Positions 46,411 to 59,228 of a DNA stretch of 64,000 nucleotides are shown one piece after another. The DNA is taken from contig JAQFVV010000056.1 in assembly GCA_028023455.1 (NCBI GenBank), positions 1,180,001 to 1,244,000 of the forward strand, read 5' to 3'. The notes under the pieces were generated by a model. The model saw only the letters and a program-made list of their open reading frames with translations, was not told the origin of the DNA and did no database searches. Made by a program: the position numbers and the translations under genes. Origin of the DNA: Epiperipatus broadwayi. Its lineage: Eukaryota > Onychophora > Udeonychophora > Euonychophora > Peripatidae. Position 1 is the stretch's first letter, and every line of letters starts with the position of its first letter.

Positions 46411-49400
46411 CTGATCATCAAACATTGTAATTGGTTTTTTTTGGTTTAAATGTAACCCCATACATGGATCATGATCAGATCCAAACATGATTGTTATTAT
46501 TTATATTTTCTAATGAATTGTGTTAATAAATTGTATATATCTATACCATTGTCATGTCGTTCCCTGGTTCATCATATCCACTCATCTATATCCACACTTG
46601 ATTAAATCATATGTATGTATCCAAAACCTATGAAATATTAATATCTTAGATTAAATTAATATGGTCTAGTGCAGGATAGGCTAAGTTTGAATTGAGAGTC
46701 TTTGTTTCTACCCTGACCACCGGGACCAAAGAAAAATGATAACCATTAGTAGCATTGGGAGCGTTGGTTGGATAGTGGAGATTTTGGAGCACTGGCAAAT
46801 AGGTTAAAGCTTAGTACTGTTCCGCGACTACCATATCCCGAACATACTGTGTTTGAAGTACTTTTGCTAGGTCTCTGAATCTTGTTGGCTGATCATACGA
46901 TTCTGAACAATACAATGCTTATATGTTTTCTTTATGGTATAACTTTGTTTGTTTGTTGTTTTTATTAGCTAGTATATTTTTTTGTCATTAATAAATTATT
47001 TCTTTATTTACAAACTTATTTTTTGTTATTTCATACATAATACTGATATAATATATACAATTAACAACCACATAAACATATCCCCCATAGCTCTGAGAAC
47101 ATGCTCTCCTATATGTTATGTTTGGAGTGTGCGGTAGCTAAAGAAAATGAATATTTGTATGAAGGAGCTTAATTAATTACTACTATCATATTACTTCACT
47201 TGTACATTTTACTGCTTCTGCTTATATTGACCAGAGTTACTATTACAATATATATCAAAAGTTAAGTTTTAATAGAACCAAAATGTGATGAAATAGAAAT
47301 TTGAAATACATTTATTTTATTTCTTATAGTCATTTTTCATAAATTTTAAAAATGGCATTTGTGAAGATTCATATATGAACAAAAATCAATTTGATGATAT
47401 GGAGTTAAATTTTATGGAAACAAATTGTCTGTTATTTTGATTTATTTATAATTTGATTGATTAAATATATAAATGAAGTTAATGCTAAGCAGAACTAAAA
47501 AAAGTATAAATTAAATTCTAACATATATTATGTACGTCTTATTTGAAAATTTGAAATGGATGTTTCAAAATGTATCAATACTAAGAGTTCAGTCTGTCTT
47601 TTGCACATAGTTGTGATATGATTGAGCTAAGGTGAAAGATGCACTCATAAAAGGCAAATCTTGAAAATATAAACCTAGGATTGAAAGTTAGAATTTATTT
47701 CTAAATTAGCTATGAATTTTCAAGCAAACTTTTTCTTTCAGGTAGCCAATTATATCAAAATCAGATAGTCATACAATTATTTGTCATTAAATATGCACCT
47801 AGAATTGACTTCATGTTCATCATTTAAGAGGAACTGAAATTTTTATCAGGTGAACTGTTTCAGGCACATGCTATTGTAAGAGATGACAGAGTAATATATT
47901 TGTTGGTCTGCATATTTAGTAACTACAATTGGAGGGAAACTGTTTGAAAATATGATAAAGAGAATTTTGTTATTAAGAAGTGAACATTTGAATTTTAAAT
48001 TTTGATAATTAAAATTTAAAGATTTTTTTTAAAAATTGTATATGTATGTGTATATATTTATCTCATTTTTAGAGATATTCATGTAAATATTCATCATTTA
48101 TATTGAGATAAAAACAGTCTCATTGCTAACATGTTAATAACATAAATCAAGCAATATTTAAATCAAGATTTAGTTTAATGGGTATATAAATTGATTTGAT
48201 GGAATACAGAACAAAGAAAGAGTTTAATATTATTATATATTGCCAAAATTAGATGTGGTTGAAAATTATTAATTGTCAAAATTGAACATCGAAAACTATG
48301 TGCACAATATTGATATATATATATAGCATATTGTTAATTCAAAAGTGTAGTTTCTTTTTATAACTGTCTTTTATGTAATTATTTAAGAATGTAATTGAAA
48401 TAAATATTTAGTGTTGAATTCAATAAAATATCTTTATGGGGGGGGTAAGAATGGAGAAAAGTATTTACTATATTGATTTTGAAATTTATGATGTCAAAAA
48501 TCTGGAAATTCAAGTTAAAGGTATTTTACTATTGTAAAATATAAATTAACATTTTATTAAAAATGTTTATCCTGTAAAATATTTAAAATTATGTAAGTTT
48601 TATATCAAATTTGTAATGAAATAATAATTAAGTATAATTACTATGCTCATGAAAACTAATTAAAAAGCCAAACAAGAAATTAAAGTCAGCAACAACATGT
48701 TTACCAAAGCAAAATTGATGGCATAGATATTATTGATCCATTAGAAACAGGAGTGTTTTGTTGAGTTGGAGATAGTTCAGTTGTAGTCAATTCTATAAGA
48801 CTGGTTTGTTAATACTATTATAATTCTTTTTATATTTCAGCCATGCTATGCATCATCTTTATTGATAAAACTCTCACAGTAATTGGCTAATAGCCGTCTC
48901 TTTTTATTACTATTTTCCCCCCTAACCATGTAGGACATCCAGTCAAATTTTTTTTATGTTTAAATAAATTACTGTCATCCTGAATTGATTTATCTTAAAT
49001 ATGTATTGCTTTCAATAAAGTTCTAATTGGCATAACTGTTATGTGGATTGAAATCAAAAGTATATTCTTAATTAGAGCTTTATTGAAATCTTATGAAATA
49101 CCCAAACTATATTTACAAAAATTAAACTTAATAAGATATAGTTAAAGACATTAGTTGTTGAATGTAGTTTTTTTTTTTTAATATTTTTGCATATTTAAAT
49201 TTTAATATTTATAGTTTTTATTTATGAATTTAATATTTACTATTTCTTTTTGAAAATGCCTTTGTGAATTATACATTGATTTGGTTTTTAACATCAAAGA
49301 GTAGGACATACATACCTCACTATTAATATTTAATGAATTAAAACATTTCGCTTCCTTTTTTTTTTATAATTATTTTGGAACAGAGATACATATGTGTGTA

Positions 49401-50000
49401 AAGATTTTGTTTACACACATATCTGATTTAAATATTGTTAGTGTCATGTTTATTATACATTAAATTATTGTTAATTTTTTCTGTTACATTTTCTATACTG
49501 GCTCATGCATTCCTTGTATATGTATAAGATTTTGAAACTGTATTAGACTATCTGAATCTAAGAGTTATGCTCTTGAGTTTGTCCTAGGTGCTCATAAACT
49601 ATGAAAGGCAAGTTGGTAGTGAAAAAAAACCCAAGGTGCGGTAGAACTGGTTCATCTAAGAAACAAAGATAGTGTGCTCATAGAGTGGTTGTTATTGTAG
49701 AAAGAAAATCAAAAACTGCATTTAATTATATAGTCTTTTAAATAATTGAGCATACAAGTGGCATTCTTATTTGGCATTTGAATAGTATCCTAAGAAAGTG
49801 TGGAAACTGGTAATCAAACCACCGTTTAGTTACATAAATTTGGCTGATTTTACTTTAGGGTCATGAATAAAATTACCTGATAGAAATAATGATGATGTTA
49901 TTGATTTAAAAGTAATTTATAGAAAACAAATAGTCATGAATAGAACAATTTGGAATGAAATAATAAAAAAAAGTGATCAATAGTTTATAAAAAAGCAAAA

Positions 50001-51245
50001 TAAATATTAGCAATGTAAAATTACAAATTGGAAAGAATTTATCCAGAGATGGATAAAAAATGTCATGGATGATAGCAGACAGCAATACAAAATTTAATAA
50101 TAATAATCATATTCAAATGGTATATTGCTCTGGAATTTATAAGAATTTTAGCATTTGAAGAGATGAGTAGAGCTTCACTCCTTGAATTTTAAGCTTCAAT
50201 ATCTACCACTTTACCTCTTCAATATCCCATGCAGAACAATGATATATAAAAGTAACACTTTTGAAAAAAGTCAATAAAAGAATAAATTAATACATAAAAA
50301 CAGTAAATGCTTATGAGACAAACCAAATGAAATCAAGGTCAATAAAACCTGCAATAAGTAAAGAAAGTGTTGGTTTTTGACATATAAGTTACTCATTAAA
50401 CAAATGAATGAAGCCATAGAAAAGAATCATAAATAAAGAAATTAAACCTTTTAATCAAAATAATAAGCAAATAGAAAGAATAAATAATTATGATGATGAA
50501 AAGATATAAACTGAGACTCTATAGATGATACAAGAAAACAATCAGTATGATGGAAAGTACTTAGAGAGATGTAATAGAGCAAAGAATCAAAAGATAGAAA
50601 TTATAATGAAGCAGAACATAAATAAAAATAAGATTATAGTCGATAAAGAGAAAAAGATAGAAGGTATAAGTAAAAGACTTAATGAAGATGTCACTACTAA
50701 GATAGAGAAGATAACACAGAAATGGAGATTAATTTATATAAACATTATGCCTTAAATAAGACAGTAAATTTTCACAAATATAACAATGCAAATTAAAGGA
50801 TTTATTGAGATCACGAGAAGAGTAAAATTTGAGAGAAATAAAAAAACAAATATGATTAAGGTAGTGGAAGAGTGTGAGGATGAATACAGTAAGAATATTC
50901 ATGGAAGGATAAAAAATATCCATGGAGAAATAAATGGCTGAATCTTCAAGTAGCAGCAAGTGATAATGAAGAAGTTCAAATATGGAAAAATCAATAAGAA
51001 CAACTGTAGGATAGTGTGAGGGTAAGCTCAGGCAGAAATGGCTGTATACATAAAATGTATAGAGGGCAAGCAAATAAAAATTACTAAGAAATTATAAAGA
51101 TTATATCAAAAAGATCAGTACCAAAAGAACATATGGAAGAACTGCAAGAGAAGCTATAAAGATTATATATATATGTCTAAAAAGCAACAACACTAAACGT
51201 AAGAAACTATGAGGCCGAACAAAAAGAAAAAGGGTGCAGATAACA
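50001..51245 (+). other. Purine-rich stretch, possible very decayed LINE
   Basis: Plus strand is markedly A/G-rich with Lys/Glu/Asn-rich frames (for example the 76-codon frame at 50525-50755) and strings such as KNQKIEIIMKQN. The bias resembles LINE linker regions and ends near 51240. No RT or endonuclease motif is readable, so the call is only a guess from composition. Confidence 0.2.
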
Positions 51246-52822
51246 AGTTCTTAAAAATTAAAGTGTATCTTTTTTTTTTTATTATTGTCATTTGAAGAAA
51301 ATTTTTATTTTTATTGACTTTATAGACTTTTCTCAGATTGTTTTGAATATATATATTTGTTTATTTCACTTATTTCTTTCATTTTATGGATGTCATAATT
51401 ATGCATCGATTTTTTGTTAATGTCCATATTTTTAAAAAACAATAATATTAGTTGTGGAAATAATAATCCTAGTTATACTCAATTTGAAATAATATTGAAC
51501 ATTCCCTTGTCTCTCTAAAAATATTATATAAGTCTGCTTTGTTTTGTTTTATTTAAAATCTATTTTATTTCATGGTTGAAAAAAAAAAAAAAGATAGATA
51601 AAATTTACCTAGATTTTATACAATAATATATATTTTAAAAAATCGAACTTATTGTGAGAATATTAAATATAAAAAAATATTAAAACAGAACATTAAAAAT
51701 TCACTTTATTATTATTTTTTTTAAAAAATATAAATGCATTGCAATAATAATTTCAATATAAATTTATATATTTTTTAATTTTCACTATAATTTTGATTAA
51801 TGAAATATACCGACAGAAATATTTTTTAACATAAATATTAATAATCAATATTTAATGAGATTGAAAACAGTAAAATTTTAGATTTAATTAATTTATGGTA
51901 TTGGGTTTTCTGTTATTCTATCTGTATATACATATCTGCGTGTTTATGTTTATGAAAGTAATTAATAATTAAATGTATATTGAATCTAATAAGAGGTAGG
52001 TAATTTCCTAAATATTGTGAAAAGATCGCCATAATCTGAATGCGATAATCTCTTTCAATTATGTACACCATATAAACAAATTATTATTTTAAATATATAT
52101 GCTAAAATGAAATAAACAGATCATAAACAAATTTGCATAAACATTATTACTTTATGAGGATGGTAATAACTTTAGGATATATGTGATGGGTCTTGTGCCA
52201 TTTGAGCACCATTTACCCGTTGAGCACAACAATTCCCAAACTGAGATTATACCCCAAGTCTTTGGAGCTATATAGTACATCTAGAATTGAAATACCAAGT
52301 TTGTTATAGCTTGATAAAAACTGTATTTTTGTAAACATATAACTTAAATAATAACATTGTCAAAAAATATCAATCATAGATCTATTTAACTTTAAATATG
52401 AAGTGATGGAATAAATTATATTAAAAAGTGTTATTGTCTAGTTGCAATATTCAAATGCCTATTTAAAACTAATTCTTCTTAAACAACTATATATCTATTA
52501 CAATGCATATAGCGATATTATTTACAAGAATAAGATATTTAGTTATTTCTTGATCATAAGTAGCTAAACTATTTTTCAACAAACACATAATTATATATTT
52601 CTTATATCTATCTTTGACAATGAAGTTCTACAGTTTAAGTCGAATGAAACAAGCAAACTTAGGATTTTTTTTTAAATAAATGCTTTATAGACAACACAGT
52701 TTACTGATCATTTTTTGATCACTAAACAAGCATATAGTTATTTTTATATAGTAGTTAGCTAAAATTCTTGAAGATTATTGGACTTTTGTCCTATACTCTA
52801 GACAATCTAAAGGCAAATTTTA

Positions 52823-52823
<1 letters not shown>
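51246..52823. other. AT-rich intergenic stretch, nothing recognised
   Basis: No repeat or coding segment found. Confidence 0.5.

Positions 52824-52918
<95 letters not shown>
52824..52918. repeat. (TA)n microsatellite
   Basis: About 47 uninterrupted TA units, the longest tract in the window. Confidence 0.95.
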
Positions 52919-52920
<2 letters not shown>

Positions 52921-52972
52921 AAATAGACTCAGTTCATAGCATTGAGGGAGTGATTAACATTATATATACGAA

Positions 52973-53127
52973 ATAAATATAATAAAATATTCTAAAATAA
53001 ATACTAAAAAATTCAATATGCCTATATATAATAAAAATAAAATGCCTTAAGCTGGCTATAGGAAGATTTTATTTTATATAGGCTTATTGAATTTTTTAGT
53101 ATTTATTCTAGAATATTTTGATTATAT
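52973..53127. repeat. Inverted repeat, about 155 bp
   Basis: Arms of about 55-60 bp (AATATTCTAAAATAAATACT... against ...AGTATTTATTCTAGAATATT) with a loop around 53030-53070. It lies between the (TA)n tract and the Ty3/gypsy left LTR. Confidence 0.7.
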
Positions 53128-53176
53128 ATATATTTACGGGCAACCCCTTTCTCACGTCTATATCCGACATTGGTGA

Positions 53177-55008
53177 ACTTAAACCAAATAATATAGATCT
53201 CAAGAACTGGACAAGTAAGCTAAACCGTAGACTAGATGGAATTTCTATGGCAGTCTAGTCGCCATAACACCTGTAGGTAATATTTAAATATTACCCACCA
53301 AAGAAAATTCTGATACGAATTATTCATACAAGTGTTGTTTACTTGACACAAATTTTAAGTGTTGCGTAAATGGGATTTAAGATAAATGAATAAAAGTTTC
53401 CAGTAGCCCTTGTATCTTGAATAAGATCTAAATATTAAAAAAAATGTCTATGGGAGAATATATTTATGAGCATCAATTTATCGATGACCTCAAGTGCCAA
53501 ACTCACTATTATGGTGAGAATTATATTTCTTGATTAACGAGATGCCTGACCCAAGCTAACTCACTCCCAGGGTGGGGAGGAAAACCTATCGGATGAACGG
53601 AGATAATAACACAAAAAATATAGGTTTGTAATTAATTTATAATGCACTTATAGACGTATCCATTTACCTCGGATATATTTGAATCATTGGACTTTATTTG
53701 GCAAATGAAGTAATTAGAAAACATAAATGATAATTACTGAATAACTCTAATGCAAAGGTAAATCTGTATTAAATTTTATTATTAATATCTAAACGCTATC
53801 TATGTAAATCAATTCTTATCCCTCCCATTTAAAATATATAATAAGCTTCCAAATCATAAATGAAACAATAAAACATTTAATTTAGAATAAATACATATTA
53901 ATTTATATATATAAGAAAAAAAATATTTTACTATACAGTTGTACGCAATAATTTTATGTTATGAAATAATTTAAGAAAGTTTGTTATTTTCGAGGGTAGC
54001 TATAAGCAATTCTGAGTTATATAAAAACAGAGTTCACTTTACCTGACGAAACCCTGGGGTATGGGATTAGAATGTAATGAAGCATATCAAGTGGATTTCC
54101 GCGATCTAATAGTATTTGAAGTTGCCTTATGAAAGCGCAATATATAATTTCTTTCTGCAGAGTCCGATATTTAGATGTCCATAAGTAATGGCGGAGCCGT
54201 AGGTGAAGTCTTGTCTAATATAATTTTCAAATCAAATAAATTCATATTTTGGGATGTACGATTCTTTTTTATTTCATTTTATGTTCAACAATCCGGAGTA
54301 TTTGCTAGGTTCCTAGGTTCTTCAGCCGCAGGCAGTTTATAGTCAGTTCGCAAAGCCCTTTACGTATGGTCCTTACCCTGTCATGTTAAATATTTTTTCC
54401 TATATCTTTATGAGTCTATCTCACTCAGCGGTCACAATCTAACTGAAATCTGTCTTTTTCCTTTCTCAAATTCTCATTAATTAATTTTTTGTTTAATTAA
54501 TTTTCATTTCCCAGACAAAGGAAATTTTCTTTTTTTTTTTTTATCGGATCTTCAATCTAAGTCTTTTTCTCTGAATAGGTTTTCCTTTCCAAATTACCTT
54601 TACTTCTTTTAATTTACATTTCCATTGTTTTGGTGGTGCCGTCATTCCTGGAATCTATTCTTTTTGGTGAAACGTTCTTATGGCTTTTTCTTGGAATTTT
54701 ATTTTTTTTCAGTAATTAGTGATTGTGATTCAAACACAGAATTGCTTGAAGGCACAAACAATATTTCCTTTTCGCTACCCTCGTTGAATTTGAAATATAA
54801 TTGAAACTTAAATCAATATTCTAAACAATCTATAACATATTTGTGCACAACTGTAATTTTGTTAATTTGTAATATTTTAAAAGTAAAACATTCTAAATAA
54901 ATAAATAATGCTTACTAATCAATCTCTTCCCCATTTATTTTTTAACAAAAAAAAAAAAGAATAACAAAGAAAAAGAGTTTAAAATTTATTTCACGCACGT
55001 ATATATAT
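53177..55008 (-). repeat. Left LTR (3' LTR of the element), about 1.83 kb
   Basis: Matches 59229-61062 at an offset of 6052 bases throughout. Edges: common sequence starts near AAACCAAATAATATAG and ends at CACGCAC(G)TATATATAT. On the element strand the LTR therefore starts at about GTGCGTGAAATAAATTT and ends near TTTAAGTTCA. Contains no long ORF. Most Ty3/gypsy LTRs are several hundred bases; this one is much longer. Confidence 0.85.
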
Positions 55009-55193
55009 GAATAACTATATATACTTTTAACCCTTTATCGCCCGCTTGAATATATGCCTGTATTTGAGGGTAATGCATACGCGCTTTTCACTTTCTTGTA
55101 ACAGGTTTGAACCCAGATATTGTTACAATGCCCTCTATCGGAAAGACTTCAAAATGGGGTATACTTATTTTGAGGTCTAAAATAATAGATTCA

Positions 55194-56273
55194 TTATAGT
55201 GCGGGTTTTAAAGCCCTAGCATTGTAGGATCCTTTAATCTCAGACCCAGTGTCCACCCAAAATGCATTATTTCCCTGTCGCCATACAATAGTGAATGGAC
55301 CCTCATATAAATTACAGAACTTGCGACAAACGAATTTTCCAGGGTTGCTAACGTGTGGTGTTTTTACCATTACTTTATCTCCCATTTGGAATCGGTGCTG
55401 AATGCCTGATGCTCTTTTATTTCTGTTTTGACTTCTTTTCATAAGGGTCTGTTAAGCTTGAGCTCTGTCAGCTTCTACATCTATTGGGTGCTCATCCAGA
55501 CCAGGCAAGGGTGTTTTTATCAATCACGGAACATGTCTTCCTAAGTGCAACCGTATTGGGGCAAACCCGGTCGATTCATTGACAGACCAATTAATATAGT
55601 CGACGACTTGTGTAACTTGCTTGACCCACCCTCGATGATTTGTTGGGAGATATGTTCTGAACAACCGACCCAGTTCCCGCATAACCCTCTCACATGGGTT
55701 TGATTGGGGATTACAGATGGATGTCAATATGTGCTTAATTCCTTGTCATTATATCCACCTATGCCATTCCCCAGATATGAAGGGAGTGCCATGATCGGAC
55801 AATAAAATGTTTGGTTTTCCCACCATTGGAAAGTGTTTATTCTCTAACATCTTTATGGTGTTCTTAGTATTGGCTTGGGATATCGGGTACGCAGCTACAA
55901 ATTTAGAGAATAAGTCATAGACCACAACGAGATACTTCTTCTTATTAAAAGCTGGCAATGGGCCATAGTAATCCAATGCCATCATTTCCCGAGGCTTGGT
56001 TGGAATTATGGATGTCATAGGTGTTACATAACTCCTATTAGCTGGCTTTGCCTTTTGGCATATTTCACTTTGGTTTATCACAGCCATGATTTTAGTGTGC
56101 ATTCCTGGCCAATAAAACCATTCCCAGAGCAAACACTCCATTTTGTGCATGCCATAGTGGCCATAAAGTTGATGTACATGGGTGATAACAGCATCCCTAA
56201 TCTGACGTGGTAAGACAGTTTTCCACTCCTCTTGATCCTCTTGAATTTTATATTGCAGTATAGCTTGTCTCAT
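55194..56273 (-). pseudogene. Ty3/gypsy integrase (frameshifted)
   Basis: Inserts the cDNA. On the minus strand: an HHCC-type start GHYGMHK...FYWPGMHTKI...SEICQKAK (from 56273; the first of the two Cys is Ser), then the core Asp MMALDYYGPLP, the second core Asp LLSDHGTPF, then after a frame change NPQSNPCERVMRELGR (about 55715-55670) with the core Glu, and the C-terminal FQMGDKVMV...YEGPFTIV...ARALKPAL (55442-55194), the GPY/F-type end. The three D, D, E residues can be seen, in broken frames. Confidence 0.85.
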
Positions 56274-57419
56274 TCAATAGCATCCTGCCTTGCTTCCCAC
56301 CCAACCTAAGTCTGTTGTACCCTTTTCTTCTAACTGTTCAATCAGTGTCTTTAGTTGTCCATCTTCCCGCTGGTGGTGGGTTAGTTGGGCCAGGTCCTGT
56401 TCCGATCTCCTGTTCCACTGCTTCATTCACTTTCAGGTTTACACTGGCGATATGTAAGTTCTCTCCACTTAAATGGCATGGCTGGGATCGAGCGGGGTTC
56501 CGACTCACTATGTCTGGTTCAATGTTCTCTCACCCTTTGCAATATCTTACAGTGTAATCATATTCCTGGAGGTATAGACTCCATCGAATCAGCCAGCTAT
56601 TGGTGAGGTAGCTGTGGTTCAAAAACTCCAAGCTTTGATGGTCAGTAATGACAACCACTTTTGATCCCAACAATAGTTTCCGGAACTTCTGGAAGGCCCA
56701 GACAATCGCAAGAGCTTTCTTTTCAGTAGTAGTATAGTGACGCTCCGGTCCTTTAAGCAATCGCCTTATAAAGTACAGTACTTTTGTCTGATCATCATCC
56801 TGTACCTGGGATAGTGTAACTCCCAGACCATACTCACTACTGTCTGTTTGTACAATGAACGGCTTCTCAAAATCTGGAAATGCCAACATGACTCGTTTTT
56901 CAAAACCTCTTTTTATATTTTCAAAGGCTTCCTCTTGTTCCTGAGCCCATTTCCATGAGGCATTCTTTTTGTCAGCTTGGCCAAAGGCTCCATTTGTCCT
57001 GCAAATCCCTCATAAAATCTGTTGTAGAAATTACAGAGGCCCAGGAATGTTCGAATTTGTTTCCGTGATGTAGGTTGAGGAAATTCTCTAATAGCCAAGA
57101 CTTTGTCTGGATGGGGTTTCATCCCCTGGGAACCCACCACATGGCCAAAAAACGTAACTTCATCCTTACATAACATGCTTTTTTTTTAATTAATCTTGAT
57201 TTCTTTCTCTTGGCATTCTTTAAGAAATATCTCTACATCCCTAAAATGTTTTTCAATGGTTGCCGATGCCACTAATACATCATCTAAAGAGCTACATACA
57301 TAGTGACCAATTTTTTCACTTCCTCGGACAACACTTGATCCAAACATCTGAGCAGTCCTGCACCACTGTTTATTAGGCCAAATGGCATGTGGTTAAATTG
57401 ATACGAATACCCATCCTAT
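56274..57419 (-). pseudogene. Ty3/gypsy reverse transcriptase C-terminal part and RNase H (frameshifted)
   Basis: Just after the first RT segment the frame is lost, and MPFGL- and DDVLVAS-like pieces (about 57395-57270) lie in separate frames; motif C reads SLDD instead of the usual YxDD. The connection follows (FFGHVVGSQGMKPHPDK, FLGLCNFYNRF; 57176-56913). RNase H (56889-56530) shows QTDSSEYGLG, TTTEKKALAIVWA and ITDHQSL, the D/E/D set. A stop and frame change at about 56525-56275 precede integrase. Confidence 0.85.
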
Positions 57420-59030
57420 CTAAAGGCGGTCTTCAGGATGGAGTTGGATCTGGCAGTAACTGGCCGTCAAATCAAAGGTAGAAAATATTTTCTTTCTCTT
57501 AAATCTTCCTAACAGTTCTTGCATAGGAGGGGGAATAGTACAATCTGGGATAGTTATTCGGTTAAATTGTCTCGCGTCCAAACACAGTCTGACTGACCTA
57601 TCTTTCTTTTTGACAACCACTAGCGGATTACAATATGGAGCGGAACATTTTGAAATAATTCCCCATTCCATCATTTGGTTGATTTGTTCCTTCACATCAT
57701 CCCGGTATTGATGTAGAACAGGGTATGACCTAGACTGGAATGGCTGATCCTGATTTATTTTAATTCTTTGTTCGAATCCTTGGATTACACCCGGTATATC
57801 TGAAAAAATGTGGCCATACCTTTCCAATACTCTCTGCAGTGCCTGCTCTTTTTCTCGATTGGCCACACCCACTTGCTTAACTTTATCATCTATTATTCTA
57901 TCCATTGGATCTTTCTCCACTTTCATGACCCCAATAGAATGGTATAGGTCCAGCACCAGAAATTTAATTACTTCTCCTTCACAGGCAACTGCTTCCATTT
58001 CGTAGTCCAAGACGCATTTGTATTTGTGAAGGAAGTCTGATCCCAATATAGCCTCGTGAATCAGGTCCTTCATAATAAGGAACACATGAGCAAAAGTTTT
58101 CCCATTTATCCATAGGTCTTCCCATATCTGCTTAGGTTCTGCTTTGGCCCTCTTATTATTTGCCATTGTCACTTGTGTGGGCTTCAGTGGAAGGGTCCGT
58201 ATGCCAGGTTGTTTCCTAATCAGTTTATGATATAGTGTTTCTGACATCACAGAGATTTGACTCCCTGAATCGATGAGAGTTTCTATTTCTATTTGATTAA
58301 TTTCCATATGAATCTTTGGGCATTCCTGTTTGGCATATTGAGGAACCCTATCATCCCATGAGCACACCAAATTTCCAATATGTTTCCTTTTTCTCACATG
58401 TGTCATTTCTTTTTCCTCTGCCATATACATTTGATGTTGATCCCTGATTCTTTTATCTTCAATCTCCCTCATTTGCTCATCTACCTCAATTTGATTTAAC
58501 ATTCTGTCAACTTCTTTGGTTGATCTACTACTTTTCATCCCTATTCGGTATCTTATTTCTAATGGCAAATTTCGACACACCATTTTTACTATCTGATTCT
58601 CAGATAGCTTCTCACTCTCTAATGTCTTCAGTGTGGCCACTTGTCGTCTGAAGAATTGTATGTGGTTTTCCTTCCCTTTTTCTGAAAACTTCTGATTAAT
58701 GATTCGCATTTTGATATTTTCCTGCTGTTCCTCATTCCAAAACGTCTTCTTCAGGGCCTTTTCATACTCTTGGTATGTTTGGAGTTGGTGTAACATAGAA
58801 TCCCTCCATGTTTTTGCATATGCTTGAAGGTGGACCTGTGCTAAGATTATTTTGAATTCCTCCAGTATCCCATATCTCCTAAAATATTTTTGTAAGCTAT
58901 TTATATGCTCCTTTGGGCTCTGTTCCTTCTGTCCTCTAAATACCTTCATTTTCATCCCCTCTATCTCCTGTAATCTTGTTATTGTCATATCTATACTGAC
59001 TGTCTCTCCTACTTTATCTTTGAGATACAT
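57420..59030 (-). pseudogene. Ty3/gypsy gag, protease and RT N-terminus in one frame (536 codons)
   Basis: Longest open frame in the window. Residues about 25-200 are a helical Gag capsid-like region (retrotransposon Gag pattern, with the segment WRDSML...FWNEEQQ). Protease: Asp at 254 in TLIDSGSQIS, and the ILGSDF box at 328-333. RT: NPLVVVKKKDRSVRLCLDAR (469-487) and motif A STFDLTASYCQ (517-527). No CCHC zinc knuckle and no frameshift between gag and pol are visible, so the protein is a single Gag-Pol frame here. The last codons run into a TAG just before 57419. Start ATG at 59030 is the first Met after a leader of about 200 bases from the right LTR. Confidence 0.85.
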
Positions 59031-59228
59031 AAAAATTTTTTTTTATATATATACAACGTGCCGGGCTCCTCACCCCAGCTCACAAAATACTATGCTGACC
59101 GTTACCTGCCTTACTGTTGAACCTTTACCTCTCACTCCTATTTTCTCCCCTGTCTGGTGCTTTATTTTCTAAAGCAATATTTGCGAGGCAAAACAATTAA
59201 ACTCACGCCAAAAATGAAACAAATAATC
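59031..59228 (-). other. Leader of the Ty3/gypsy element with possible primer-binding site
   Basis: Between the right LTR edge and the gag ATG. TTTTGGCGTGAG on the minus strand about 15 bases inside the LTR edge has a TGG start as primer-binding sites do, but I cannot match it to a specific tRNA. A T-run and (TA)n lie directly before the ATG. Confidence 0.4.

Larger units (their letters stand above)
44298..50000. other. AT-rich intergenic stretch with small repeats
   Basis: Apart from the SINE traces and duplication listed below I see only microsatellites (45043, 45870) and GC-richer patches without a recognisable family (46640-46900 and 49560-49700). Confidence 0.45.

Noticed and set aside
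46640-46900. GC-richer patch as a possible LTR or gene
   Set aside because: No terminal structure, ORF or second copy was found, so nothing can be supported.
56315-56606. Two plus-strand frames of 80 and 73 codons
   Set aside because: They lie antisense to the spacer between RNase H and integrase of the Ty3/gypsy element and show no domain.
58852-59172. 106-codon plus-strand frame
   Set aside because: Antisense of the gag start and leader, hydrophobic only because of AT-rich complement.
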